From Ulota crispa (lineage: Eukaryota > Streptophyta > Bryopsida > Orthotrichales > Orthotrichaceae): DNA of 64,000 bases. Positions 1 to 12,299 of the stretch are shown here, in pieces (the stretch's first letter is position 1; every line of letters begins with the position of its first letter). Position numbers and translations under genes: made by a program. The notes beneath the pieces are model-generated. The model searched no databases and had not been told where the DNA came from. It saw only the letters and a program-made list of their open reading frames with translations. The stretch spans positions 19,072,960 through 19,136,959 of the forward strand of contig OY987250.1 of NCBI GenBank assembly GCA_963920765.1, written 5' to 3'.

Positions 1-1860
1 GACATGTATGAGTAATGTAACATTCAACTTTACAAGAAGCTGATATCTCACAAACCAATTGGTCTATAATCTAATATTCATGGATTATACAAATAGGAAA
101 GGTTTATATCTCACAATTAGTGTAGAAAGTAATCCACATGCAACATCATTTTGGTCCCGTTTTGAAACCGACCAAAATCAATTGCTTTCATCACAGTGCT
201 ACCCTTCTATATTTGGTAGGAGTTGCTTGAAATTATTTTGATTGCCAACATATGGTGGAAGGGGGTTTGGAAAATCTTGTAGTATTTCAACTTCTACTAA
301 GAAGTTCTACAAAATTTTGGAAACGGACATGGCTGTAGAACACTTGGTGTTCCATATCTTGGATGTACATTGTTGCTTCAAACTACAATGGAAAATGCTA
401 GAAGGTTCTAGAAAAGGGCGCATTTAGAGAAATCCTCCCACTCAATAGTATAGGTAGATCTTGTTTTGAGGATATTATTGAGATCTAGTATGTCCCTTCT
501 CCCATGGACACTTGAGCTGTGAATTTAAGACTTGAGTAAAGCTAGATCTATTATTGGTAAATGCTGTTATTGTATTGGCACTCTATACATCACATCCTTA
601 TGGTTACTAATGTAAAAGGGCTTTGAAATTTTGGAATATGTATTTAGATGTGGTCACTTCACCCACCATGACTGGCTTTATAAGAACGATTGTCTTTATG
701 TCTAAATGCAATTTAGTAATTCAATGAACACAACAATGATTTACTTTAAAGCAGTATTCTCTAAATGTACCTACCTCTAAAACAAACGTACCATAGTACC
801 CACTACCATGTAGGACACATAAAGAGGTGAAACCCGGAATATGAACTTTGAATCTTGTAGTAACTAATTAAAAAACATGGCGCCTTAGTCTTGTCCCATA
901 GAAATAATGAAATAATTGCTTGCTAATCATCAAGGAATTTTTAAAAAGTTGAGGTAGGATTGCAAGCAACAAATGGTGCGGATGTTGTCTTGATACGTAT
1001 GATTGGGTAATAAACAAACATCTAGTGAGAAGATACAAAATCACATAAATTGTGTGTAATTTAAGGGTTTGATGGACAACAATCAGCCTAGGCAACAACA
1101 AAGATTTCCCTACAATTTACATATTGATTTTGACTAAATCTATACCTTTTAACATATTGTTGTATTTACTTGGTGGAAACTAGATATCATATGAAATTAG
1201 AAATTTTCCAAAGCATGAGAATGTTTTAGAGGTCCCTAAACCACGTGCTTGAAAGTGTTTGTTTAGCATGGAAGATGTACATATGGATGCTTTCCTATAG
1301 TAACATGCAATCAAATCTCAAAAATTCATCACCAATGGTGGTTTTTATCAATTTTGAATTTTGACACAAAATTGCTTATGAAATACTAGAATCTATATTT
1401 TTGCAGTTGAATATTGATATGCTTGTCTAGGGTTGGGGATGAGAAATAAACCAAAAAATCAAAAGACAAAAAATGTTAATTACTACGCAAACATAGGAAA
1501 AAGTACAGGGCATTTGAAATCAATGGACGGGTTTTGTTTGCCAGTTTTCATGAATATAAAATACTTGAAATTGTTTGTGTTGGTTGGTACAGTTTGAATT
1601 TATCCACTCAATTTACCGTGGAAGAGGCATTTCTATGAAGAATAAGGCATGTTTTTGAATATTTAAGATTCCATATATTCCCGAATACTCCATATTCATC
1701 CAATATCCCGTTTCAAGTTATTTAGATAGCTAATGTCTGCAATTTCTATGCAAATGTTACAGCATTATGCTTTGATGTATCACTTATAGAAGTAGATCTT
1801 TTCAAGGCCACGTAGGTACCTGGTTATGTCTGAGGTTATTTTGATAACCTAGCTTTTTCC
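1..1860. other. Gene-free AT-rich DNA with one decayed repeat remnant
   Basis: No frame of convincing length or composition is seen on either strand. The one recognisable item is near 1,270-1,390, where the sequence resembles the inner part of one arm of the large palindrome at 46,889-47,759 (shared core CAATCAAATCTCAAAAATTC). It is probably a degraded solo copy of that element. Confidence 0.55.
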
Positions 1861-1891
1861 TTTTTACCAAAGTTTTTGATTAGAGCTTCTT

Positions 1892-2693
1892 TTGAATTGT
1901 TTTAGCAGAGGCGAGGTTTTTAAAAACTTCAAGTTTATGAACAAATATGCAAGTGTGTGCAACAAAGAAAAAGAAAAGTGGTTTGACCTTTGCCAGGAAG
2001 CTGGCTTTTCACCAACTACAATGTTGGAAATCAATGACGCAAAATCAAAAACTAAAGAAGCTATGAATGAGCCTCTTGGACATGGACTCAACAAGTTTGG
2101 GCTTGTTTCGGTTTAGTGTGGTCATCATGTTAGGCATTTACCTCTTCTTTGCGTTCTTTTGTCATTGCTTGAAACTACTTTGATCCTAGAAGTAATCAAA
2201 TTTGTCACATGATTTGGGGTGCCGTAGTGATCTATACTTTTAGCATAGTGTGGAGAAACGCTTTTGAAACCCAATCATTCATGTTCCAGTGCTTAATCAC
2301 TGAGGTTGTTGTTTTTTGTTCATGTAGGTTGTTGATGTTCATGGCTTGTTATACAATACAATGATGGCTTGTGGGATTACACCACATGAAATGTTTTGAT
2401 CCCCTATTAGGTTGCCACCAAGTCAGGTTCCTAAGAAGCCACCAAGTTAGGTTCCTAAGAAGCCACCAGCTTCGAAGAAAGCTCTCTTAAATTTGAAGCC
2501 AAATACTAAATCCAAGAGAGTGGCATCTACTGATGTTCCTTCTTCTGGAAATGGGCTTCCCAATGTTAAGCTTACGTCTACTAACTAAAGTCCTAATCTA
2601 GAAGAAACACACACAAAGAAGACGCCAAAGAGGCTGACTCAAAAGCACATGCTGCAATGGATGACCAACAAAAACCACATAAAAAAACCGCAT
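1892..2693 (+). pseudogene. Decayed Lys/Pro-rich coding remnant, family unknown
   Basis: Two coding-like stretches lie here in different frames. The first (1,892-2,116) encodes a charged peptide ending at a TAG. The second (about 2,415-2,693) is rich in Lys, Pro, Ser and Thr and contains PKKPP-type motifs made by a 24 bp tandem repeat. The second stretch is broken by a TAG at 2,451 and later by a TAA. I do not recognise a family; the composition resembles a basic linker or tail of a nuclear or transposon protein. The gap between the stretches could be an intron or a frameshift. Chance open frames are not excluded, and confidence is low. Confidence 0.25.
2414..2480 (+). repeat. 24 bp tandem repeat, 2.5 units, with one C-to-T difference
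   Basis: Units start at 2,414, 2,438 and 2,462 (partial). The first two differ at one base: AGTCAGGTT in the first, AGTTAGGTT in the second. In the only coding-like frame this turns a Gln codon (CAG) into a stop (TAG). Confidence 0.85.
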
Positions 2694-2699
2694 TTATCA

Positions 2700-4540
2700 T
2701 GAAAAAGCTACATTGTCATGTTTCTTTGTCACTTTCATTTAAATCCAAAGTTTTTCTAGTCATTTTAGTCCGTAATGGGAAAATATGGTCAAGCTGATGT
2801 CTTGATCTTCATCATGGTTTGATTTACACCAACTCATTCTTATCTATCACGCAAAAGTCATGACTTTTTCAATGTAAAGGACCTATTGCTAGTACTCTCT
2901 TGGTTTGTATCATGTGTGCTGAAGTAGATTTTGTGGTTGTCAACCTGTATTGTAAGTGTGTTATAGTGTCCCAATTACAGGGCTATTCAAAAAAATCTAG
3001 GTTTGTTATTAGTACCTTGGTGACACAAACATGTAGTTATTTTTCCAAATACAAGAATAGCTATCTCTTGTATTTTTAATATACATCTTCTGCCATTTGG
3101 TCATACGATTAATGTATGCAATCCACTTAGACTTGTGAAGTGTTTGATTTTTGATGCAAGGATCCTTGTTGTTTCTCTAGGTAACATTAATGGAGCTTGT
3201 TTAGGAGTTTCAAGGTTATAACAAGTGTTAGCTTATGTAGCTTATCCTATTGCTATAGAGGAAAAAGCTTATTCAACTAGGTCAAGGCATTTTCACAGTG
3301 AATTCACCAAGTGAAGAGCAAACTATATAACATGTAAGCCTTAATCTAGTTGAGTAAGGCAGTATGTTGATACATAGTCATGACTAAAAATACATTCTCA
3401 TCTATACTCTTTGATTTGAGAGACACTCAACAACCATGTTAATTGAGTCTTGTGAAACTCCTTGTGTTTTTTTGTTACCAATAGAGCCAAGATTGGGTAT
3501 GGTTCTAATTTGTTTTGCAGTCTCAAAACAGTTGCTTATTGTTGTGCCTCGTAATGTTCAGTGAGTCCAAATGGAACAGATTAATCAAATTTACCTGAAA
3601 ACCATGATGTATCTACAAAACTCTCATTGAGATTGCAAAGTGATACTATTGATAGAATCAACAGTGTGTAAACAGATAGATATAATATGTTGCTGGCAAA
3701 GAAACTTCAAGAGAAATACTTCAACTAGGGCCTGAATAGTGCAGTGCCTAAATTTATTTCAGCTCAAATGCCTCACCAAAGGCGGACAACCAGCAAACAA
3801 GAAGGTGTGGTTCTAATGCTTTTTAATCTTGCAAACACATGGTAGAATTTGATTATTGCTAAAAGCAAGTTATATGAAAAAGAGTGCTATGTGACCCAAT
3901 AAAATTGGCCATGTAATTACCAAAATAGAAACTCTCACTTCATCCATACAAGCCTTCTTGCTCCCATATATCTACGAAAATGTCCACCATTTCCTTTGAC
4001 GAGCAAAAACATTGCTCAACCAATTTCCCATGCTAGTCACTAGCAAGAGTCAAAATTAGAATTTTGCCTAAGGAAGAAAACTAAAAAAGAACTTTGATGC
4101 CCATGCTTTTAACTACATATAAGTTTGTCTTCTATTCTTTGACTAGAGGAAAGGCATAATAACAAGAATTTTAAACATTTGCAAGATTCTCAAATTTCAA
4201 CACCTCTCCATGATAGTTTAGAATAATTAGAAGAAGAAATCTCCAAGGCTAAAATTGGTTTTCCAAGATTTCAAGCATATTTTTGAAAATCTAGGTTTTT
4301 ATATCTTCTAGCAAAAATTTTGATCTCGACAACCATTATTGTCTACAAGTGTAGAACATTCTAGAACATTCTAGAGATTTCTTTCTTTGGGCTTTCTACA
4401 ATATCCCAAACAAAGAATAGAATATTTTCCTTGAAGTACTTAGGGAGGAATTATAATTGTTGTTACACCTTGCAAATGTGAAACTTCACAACACAAGTTT
4501 CACAATACAAAAATTGTCACGTTTTTGTGACTATAACTAA
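2700..4540. other. Gene-free stretch
   Basis: AT-rich sequence with no long frame, no clear repeat pair elsewhere in the window and no RNA gene that I can recognise. Confidence 0.5.
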
Positions 4541-4544
4541 ACAC

Positions 4545-4930
4545 TTAAGCCCTAAATGCCGGGCTACTTACTTTGACTATCCCTTTACAATACCTCTATA
4601 GGGCTTTACAATGATGTGGCAAGTGCCCACCCATTATGATACTATTTCTAATAGTTGCAGAAGTCAAGAATGCATGGTGTCTTCATGAAAATTGCAAGAA
4701 GGGCAGCATAGGATTTAACACCATGTTTATGAATCTCACAATTTGGGTTATCTAAACAAAACATGATTACATTTGATGGGAGTTTTTTTTACTTTTCATG
4801 ATGGACCATGTGTTTAGGATCTTTCCTGAAAAAAACCAGACGAAAACAAATTTTTTTCAACTTACAAAAGAATTTATTTTGTTATACACCTTTGGGCGTT
4901 TAAAAGTTATCAACTGACACTTGTGAGGAG
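4545..4930 (+). mobile_element. Four-copy dispersed element (family H), copy 1
   Basis: This segment matches three others: 17,315-17,690, 50,870-51,260 (inverted) and 58,540-58,870. Shared landmarks in order are GGCAAGTGCCCACCC, ATGAAAATTGCAAGAAGGGC, TCACAATTTGGGTTATC and GATGGACCATGTGTTTA. The right edge carries GGGCGTTTAAAAGTTAT. The opposite edge of the 50.9 kb copy carries AACTTGTGAACGCCC, its near reverse complement, which suggests imperfect terminal inverted repeats and a non-autonomous DNA transposon. No coding capacity is seen. Confidence 0.7.
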
Positions 4931-5707
4931 TGGTTATATAACATCCTTACAAATAGAGTTTGCCATACATGTTACAATGCAATCATGTCCTTTTTTTTAG
5001 AGAGGCCTTACTAATAAAGACTTCACAAACAAGACCCTATTTTGGACCATGGTACAACTGATTAATAATGTTATGACAAGTCACAAGCAAATAAAATGAG
5101 ACTTGAGAGTGTGTAAAAATGGAGAATCCTTGAGCAGCATATTCAAGCTAGATGCTCAAGGAAAAAACATTGTAGACAAGGGAACCAATTGTCAAAAATT
5201 CCTCAATAGAAACCCAAGAAACAATTGGGTGGAAGTAAAGACACCAGTTTTGTAACTTAGGAGTTAGAAAAAAGGTGAGAAAGAGTAAAACATACAGTGA
5301 GTGGTACAGGCTTTGTGAAGGGACAACTAATGCCAAGTAGCTCCTCATATATTGCGCTCCATCTGGAACTCAACAATCACCACATCCAAACAATTGAGCA
5401 AATCCATCCAAACACAACAACATTGGCATAACAAAAAGACTGCACTTTAATAAGAAAATTGTAGATTCTTGTCTGTATGTATAATAAACTTGGTTTGTAT
5501 TAGTTGTATTTGATGGTCAAGTGAAATATGGTTTAAAAATTTGTGATTGGCTGTTGTATTAAATATGTTCGCCTATCAAACAAAGTATGATTTAAAAATT
5601 CATGATTGGCCAAGACTTGGTTTGCATTAGTTTTGCTTGACCAAAATAGTATGATTAGCATCTCATTTAAAAATTTGTGAATAGACAAAGGCCAAGAAGC
5701 AACGTGA

Positions 5708-5890
5708 AAAATTTGTGATTGGTTGAGGGCCAAAGGGCAAAGTGATGAACATGGGTGTTGAGTGTGAAATGGCATCTTTAGTAGAACCCATTGAATTTTT
5801 TTCTAACTGAATTTGAAATTTAGATACAAGGAGATAAAGAGGGAGATGAAGAGGCAAATTGATTTGAATCTAAAATTGAATTTGAATATA
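5708..5890 (+). repeat. Dispersed repeat (family G), copy 1
   Basis: About 180 bp is repeated in direct orientation at 41,916-42,105. Shared core segments are GGGCAAAGTGATGAA and GAGGCAAATTGATTTGAATC. Just upstream (5,530-5,700), related short stretches containing TTTAAAAATT(T/C)(G/A)TGATTGG recur three times, so this end looks locally amplified. Confidence 0.7.
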
Positions 5891-6605
5891 CCATTTGAGG
5901 TAAGCATCCTAAGCTTTGAATAAGATTTTACATGGCTCACAAACACAAATCAAGGTCACCTAATGCCTTTTTTTCTAAATGTGTCCACAAGACATAAATG
6001 TATACTAGTTTTGGTAATTAGATAGCAACACCCATAAGTGTGAGCGTCCCCATAACCATCACCTCTAAAATCTTGGAAAATCTATGGAAATGAATAGATG
6101 TAATTATAAGGATGTACAACATGTGAACAAGAAACCTTAGTGTTGGTATTAGGTGCAATAGTAGTCGGCTCTTTAAAAATTCACAACTTACTCTCACAAA
6201 TACTACATCCAAAACAACAAACTCATTGTTTTTCTCTTGCTAACAAGATCCTATAATGTGCTAGATGTTTATTAATGATCATCATGTTCAAAACCTTTAA
6301 TTTGACAATGATAGGTGCTGCTACCTTAATATTATTAAGAAAGGTGAAAGAGAAGCAAACATTTGCAAGCATATGGGCAGAGAAAGGTTAGGCACCTCAA
6401 AACATGTTTTTGCAGTTGTTGAGGTTGAGGCTTTTGAAGGCCAATCCATTCTTGTCTTTTTTTGTGCCAATGGGCTAATGCTGTTGTAACCCAAGCATTT
6501 ACCACCAATCCCTTGCACATTTTAGCAATCAAACATGAATAGACATCTAAGTGGCACTAATACATTGATCCTTGGATAAGGTCAATCCATCAAGTGAGAA
6601 AAAAA

Positions 6606-6820
6606 GTTGTAGACCATATTCAAGCATTGTAAACAAACACCCAATTTAATTGGGCCTAGAATACCAAAAAAAAAAGGAAAAAATGTTGATCATATCCAAG
6701 CATTGACCTTAAACAACCACTTCATTTAACTAGGCTAGAACCTAGAAAAGAAAAGGAGACCTTGACACTATCCAAGCGTTTCTCTTAAAAATGTTGACAT
6801 TATCCAAGCATCATTGTACC
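6606..6820 (+). repeat. Degenerate tandem repeat, about 77 bp period
   Basis: The motif TATCCAAGCATTG and close variants recur near 6,615, 6,693, 6,770 and 6,800, each preceded by GTTGA- or GTAGA-like sequence. The last interval is short, so the last unit is deleted internally. No coding role is seen. Confidence 0.6.
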
Positions 6821-7460
6821 TGAAAATGTTGTAAATTTGAATTTCAATTAAAAAGTAGAACTTTTCATGACAAATGGGATTTGAAATTTTGATGTTGAAG
6901 AAAATCAAGTCTATATTACATAAATGTTGTATTCTGTATTCTTCATAGATACTCTACAAAAGTAAGAAGCTACAATGTTTGCAGAAAAAGGGTTGCACTT
7001 TAAGTTTTTAAACCAAATTTTGTTGATTCCAATTTTTCATGGAGTTTTTGTATTTGTCAAATTTCACATTTCTAGATGAATAGATTTCTGTAGAAATGCA
7101 GAGATATTGAGAGTGAAGAGTCAATTACCATGGTTTTCAAAAGAAAACTTGTGGTTGTTAATATTAGATGAGCCAAGTTGTTGGAGAGACATTGAAAATC
7201 TCCAAAGTGCTTGGGAATTGAGAGCAGGAGCAAGCTAGCCCTAGAGCCCACGGTTGGACCTTCTCTTGGATGGTTTGTTTACTTGCTCTCGCAACGTGGC
7301 AGCAGGAGGTGGCTGCACATACTCTGCTAAACAACCATTGATGCCAAATAGAGCAAAATAACCAACAATTGGAATAAAACAAAAAAACAACCCATTCTTA
7401 CCACAAATTTACATGAACCTTTTCACTCTTGTAAGCGTGCACCTTTGTACTTTCAACATA

Positions 7461-7862
7461 TAAGGTAGGACCACCTATTCCTGATCATATAAGCTCATGC
7501 AAGATAGCATGTTAGAGCAACAATGCGGCGCAAACTTTTCTTTGGTGGCTTCATACAAAGTATTGCGACACAAATTTTTTTGGAATTTTTTTTCACGCAA
7601 AACTGAGTTGTATACAAATTTTGGAGTGCATAAAGTGTTTTGAATCCATAGACAATCACTGGACTCTCCTAATCTCGGTCATAGCCAAACTACTTCCTGC
7701 TCACTATTTCCTACTTTCTTTTGGACACATGTCATGACCTCATTAGTCTTAATTTTGAGGAAAAAAATACGCATTCCCAAGCTTGGAAATAGGCCGGTTG
7801 GAAATAGCACACCCTACAAGTTGGGTTTGGATCCCTGGTTGGGAATGGATGGTCTTGCCTTA
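7461..7862 (+). mobile_element. MITE family E, copy 1 (402 bp)
   Basis: The ends are imperfect inverted repeats: TAAGGTAGGACCACCTATTC at the left, and at the right the complement of TAAGGCAAGACCATCCATTC. An inverted copy with the same ends and the same interior lies at 20,954-21,376. No transposase is encoded. The target duplication is unclear; the ends suggest at most TA. The interior also shares GGAAATAGCACA(C/T)CCTA with family F (16.76 and 35.3 kb), so E and F are probably subfamilies. Confidence 0.75.
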
Positions 7863-8399
7863 GAATGATAATTGACTAGCTTTCTAAACATGAGTTTGAT
7901 CTAAGAATTTTTATATTCATTCCCATACAGCTCCTCTTTGCTTTGTTCCTACGTATTAAATAGCAAGTCAACATACAATTTTTTAGCAAAAAAAACAAGA
8001 GAAAAGATTGCAAAACTTCAGCTTATTCTAGGGAGGTGCAAAGATGTGTCCATGGTTGGGGTTGAAACAACAAATCATTGACATAATTTCCATGACAAAC
8101 AAAGAAAAATTGAAGTGGAAAATAAAAATCAAATAATTTTTTTATTAATCCTTAAACATCCCATAGGAATAGTAGATATGTTGCTGTATAATTGACATTT
8201 TAGTTTTATTTTGGGATCTCAAACAACTCACTAGAACCGCATTGATCTATATTCCAACTTTTTTGTTGACCTCAAATGTAGTAAAAAGGTGATTCCATTC
8301 CAAACACACAAAAAAAGTACCTTGTATTGTACTGACAACAAAAGGGCTTTTCAGATGTTTAAGGGTTAAATTAAATTTGAGAAAATCAAAATGATGGAT

Positions 8400-8702
8400 C
8401 TGCACTGAATATTGCATTTAGGTTGCCCATATTAATTTATTGACATTTTACACTACATAAATCTTTATTATTACTGTAATGATTTTTTTAAGTAATTTTG
8501 TCATAATCAAATTTTAAGAACTTGTCAACAACAATAAAGCTGCAAAAAAAAACTAGCTATGTGAATCATTTGAAAACCTAATATTTAGAGAATTACATCA
8601 CTTGCATGCGCCTCCAAGTGGCCAAGTAATGAGTCCTTAGGTAACTTTCTAAGGGAAAGCAACCTATATATTTAGATAACCTAAATGCTATATTTAGTGT
8701 AG
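8400..8702 (+). mobile_element. MITE family J, copy 1 (303 bp)
   Basis: Terminal inverted repeats of about 28 bp: the left reads CTGCACTGAATATTGCATTT and the right is the complement of CTACACTAAATATAGCATTT. A direct copy with cleaner ends lies at 41,369-41,676. Both copies contain CCAAGTGGCCAAG near the right end. No open frame and no clear target duplication are seen. Confidence 0.75.
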
Positions 8703-10200
8703 ATTTTTTGAGTGTAGCACAAGATTACTACAAAATGCAATGGATGCTTTTACACAGTTAGCAAATGATCAAGCGCTTGCAAAAAAACAAAGATTAATTA
8801 ATGACAATGGGGGTCTAAAGTAAAAGGGAGGACAAAACGCACCCCATGCATGCGTTTTTCCTTTGCAACTAAAGGGCAGGAATCCTATAAATCCAAGTTC
8901 AATGGCGTAGATGTTGCATATAAATGTAATCTTTGCTCTAATAAACCCTTTGGAAACGTACGCAATAAAATCAATTCAACGTTTTTAAGTATTTGACTTC
9001 TTTTCTCCACCTCCACCTACCATCCACCTTTTGAAAAAAGAGCCACAACTTCAAAAACTAGGTACCAACAAACATGTGTAAAGTTGGAATAGCGGTGCAT
9101 AACACTTATAACCAACAACTACTGCTGCAACAAGAAATACTAAAGCACAAAACATATACCTTTGGTTTAAAAGCAATTCTACCACTAAAAAGAACAAAAC
9201 CTAAACCTCATCCTAGTGATTTCAAAATTTTGATAGCTTTTCTTTTGACAAAGCAGTAAAATGACCATTCAAAATTGGAAGTTGTTGGTTATAAGTGTCA
9301 TGTACCATATGAGCAATGTACTATCATACTACTAAAATCATAGTGACCTCTATAATATCACATATGCTCGTTTGTAATATCACACATCCAATCTTTGTAA
9401 CATTATCACATGTATACAATTTGAATTTGAAGACCTATTGAAATTTTTAACTTGCAAATTATCTAACATATGAAGATCCTAATAAAATGCTAATGGTGAA
9501 TGCGTAGCGTAGCAAGCGCCAACCGCTAGTAGAAAACTATAGAGAAACAAAATAACATGCATTTGGCTACAAATCTAGAGTATCATATTTAGAGGATCAT
9601 TACATACAATGCTGCTATCAATTGTAGTAAGTTAGTATAGTTAAACCTCTCTAAATGCTCACAATTGGAACTAGGGTAGGATATGAACTTAGATGGATTA
9701 GTCAAAAATGGACATTACTATTTATTATGGATCTTGAAGTTGGTATCGAGAGATTTTACTACTTATGCAAGGTATTGAATTAGAAAGATTCTACTATATT
9801 ACAAGCTTGACCATTTCAAATACCTCTTAACTTTAAGAGTGAACTTCCATCTAATACCGCAATTGAAAAATGCCAAAAGCAAAAAACAAATTTACACTAG
9901 AAACTTGTTTGTTGTTTTTGTATTTTCCAATTTGAGACAAACATGGAGGTTTGCCCTAAAAAGAAGTGAAATGCACATATTCTCCAATTATACATATCTA
10001 CAAATTTCAAGCTAATTTCAATAAACCTGATGATCCAAAAAAAACAAAGCATTTCATTAAAAAAATTAGACATAGCTTGATGAAGACATCTTAGAGGGGG
10101 GGGCACAAGGTTATCTATACCAGAAAGAGAAAATTGCTAAATCACAGCACAAAAATATTTAGAAACACTTTGTAGAAGACTAACTAAAATGTTATGAATA
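8703..10200. other. Gene-free stretch
   Basis: AT-rich sequence with no convincing coding frame. A short inverted pairing exists between GTTGGTTATAAGTG at 9,283-9,296 and CACTTATAACCAAC near 9,103, which could be the ends of a small unclassified inverted-repeat element of about 200 bp. Confidence 0.4.
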
Positions 10201-10202
10201 TT

Positions 10203-10750
10203 GTTGCATTTTTTCCAAAAATATTCAAAAGCTTCAACCGCAAATTCCAAGATAAGAATTACATTGGACGACATTTCAAAAAAGAATTAGGTGCCACTAA
10301 AATTGAGCAAGTATGGCGGTATCACTAAAACCTAGGCAAATTTGGCAAAAAATGGTAAAACTCTAAGAACTAAGCAAGAGAGTAAGCAACTGAACTTTTT
10401 CAAAAAAATTCAAGAGCTTGAATTGCAAATTCCAAGACAAAGATTGCATTGTATGACATTTCAAGAAAGAGTTGGGTGCACTAAAATTGAGCAAGTATGG
10501 CAGAATCACTAAAACCCAAGAAATTTGACAAAATGGTAAAACTTTGAGAACTAAGCATGAGAGTAAGTAGTTGCTTTTTTTCAAAAAAAATTCAAAAGCT
10601 TAAATTGCAAATTCCAAGACAAAGATTGCATTGTATGCCAATTCAAGAAAGAATTGGATGCCATTGAAATTGAGCAAGTATGGTGGCTAAATCACTCAAA
10701 TCCAAGAAAATTTGGCAAAAATGGTAATAACTAAGTAGGAGATTTAGCAT
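10203..10750 (+). repeat. Three tandem units of about 183 bp
   Basis: The anchor GCAAATTCCAAGA starts at about 10,240, 10,425 and 10,607, giving periods of 185 and 182 bp. Each unit continues with a form of ATTGAGCAAGTATGG and GGCAAAAATGGTAA. Divergence between units is moderate (about one change in ten bases by eye). The unit length is in the range of plant satellite monomers, but there are only three copies. Confidence 0.85.
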
Positions 10751-10921
10751 CTTTGACAAAAAATTGTAGCAACAAAAAAACCAAGATTGCAAGGAAAATA
10801 TGAGCTTGGTACTAATCCAAAAACCACATGAACCTATTTTGATGATCTTTGTGTTCAAAGCAGGACCCACACCCAAGTTTGCACAGCAAGTTGTGATTCC
10901 ACCACTCTAGCTAGCGCATGC

Positions 10922-11080
10922 TCTAGAGAAAATGGCGCAATAATGGAGGAGGAGCAATAAAGCTTAGTTGGGTTGGAGCAATTCAGATTATTGTGGAAGC
11001 TTTAGAGAAAATGGCACAATAATGAGGGAGGAGCGGTAAAGCTTAGTTGAGTTGGAGCAATTCAAGTGATTGTGCAAATT
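10922..11080 (+). repeat. Two tandem units of 79 bp
   Basis: Units start at 10,922 (TCTAGAGAAAATGG) and 11,001 (TTTAGAGAAAATGG). Both contain TAAAGCTTAGTTG and GTTGGAGCAATTCA. This short duplication lies just after the 183 bp array. Confidence 0.85.
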
Positions 11081-12290
11081 GTGAGCTTTGCAAGGTGGAA
11101 GGGATTTGCTTTGAAATGCTAGGTATGGAGATTATTGGCATTGTAAGTTTATTGGTGGAATGGACCAAGCCTCAGAAAGAGATGAGGCTAGAAAAAATCT
11201 CTCTTCTTGCAACTTGTCCCAGTTGACCAGAACACAACTTTATGTAAGGTAGACAAAACCATACCCGATTGTTTAACCCTTGAGCTCCTAGGCTAGTTTT
11301 ACCCAAATGAGGGTTTTGGGAGACTTCCAACTTTGATGCATCATATCTCAATCATTGAGGATTACCTTGACAAAAGTCAATATATTTGAACCCTTGCTAG
11401 TGAATTCTTTGCTACCACAAAACACATTGCAAGGAAGCTTGTAAAGGATATTGACTAGTTGCAGCCTATAATACGCTCCTTGCCATCTTGCCACGTATGG
11501 TGTTCCATGCAATCAAGACTTCCTAGGTACTAGTACAATATTTGACTTGGCTTGTCATTACTCCACTTGCATGGAAAACTTGAATACCTTGATAATTGCA
11601 ATTTATAGGAAAGTCAAAAAGTCAGATCTAATCCCTCAAAGCATTCCATGATATCCTAAGCGACAAGATCCTATCATTGTGGCACTCAGGGATTAAGGAT
11701 TTGGGGGTCTCAAGGTCTGAGAAAATCCAGGAAAAAAATCAATAAGATTATTCTTTCAACAATTAATCATGAAACGTAATTTTTGTGGAAAAAATATTGT
11801 ATATTATTATATATTAAAGAGCAAAGTTGCAACTCATAGGGTCCCTATTAGCAACTCTAGACTAATCTTGAAACTCCTTGGATGTGTTTCTATACCTACA
11901 CTAGATGGTTCCTTGCTTAATTGTCCCAAAGTAGCTTAGCAATTGACATGTGATAGATTTGCTTGTGCAAGTGGCATTCACTGCTCTACTATAAGTTTGG
12001 ATGAGTTGTCCAAAAAAATTGGTCATATTTTCAAGAAATGGCTACTTTTTGAGGATTATGCATCAATTATTAGGGACTACTAGACAACATCAAACAACAA
12101 CATTGTAGAATGCCTATTGGGGTTTGAACTTTAAAATTTAATGAATAGGTGTTAACTCCCTACCTTTTTATTGTTTAAGTTTAATTGGATGGGTTAAAAG
12201 TTTCAGTTAGGTCATGGAGATAGGAAAGATGCCATATAGGACAAGAGTAAAAAGGATGCAATGAAAAGACAAAGGAAGAGATCCAAATAA
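11081..12290. other. Gene-free stretch
   Basis: No frame, repeat pair or RNA gene could be supported here. Confidence 0.45.
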
Positions 12291-12299
12291 GTAAAAAAA

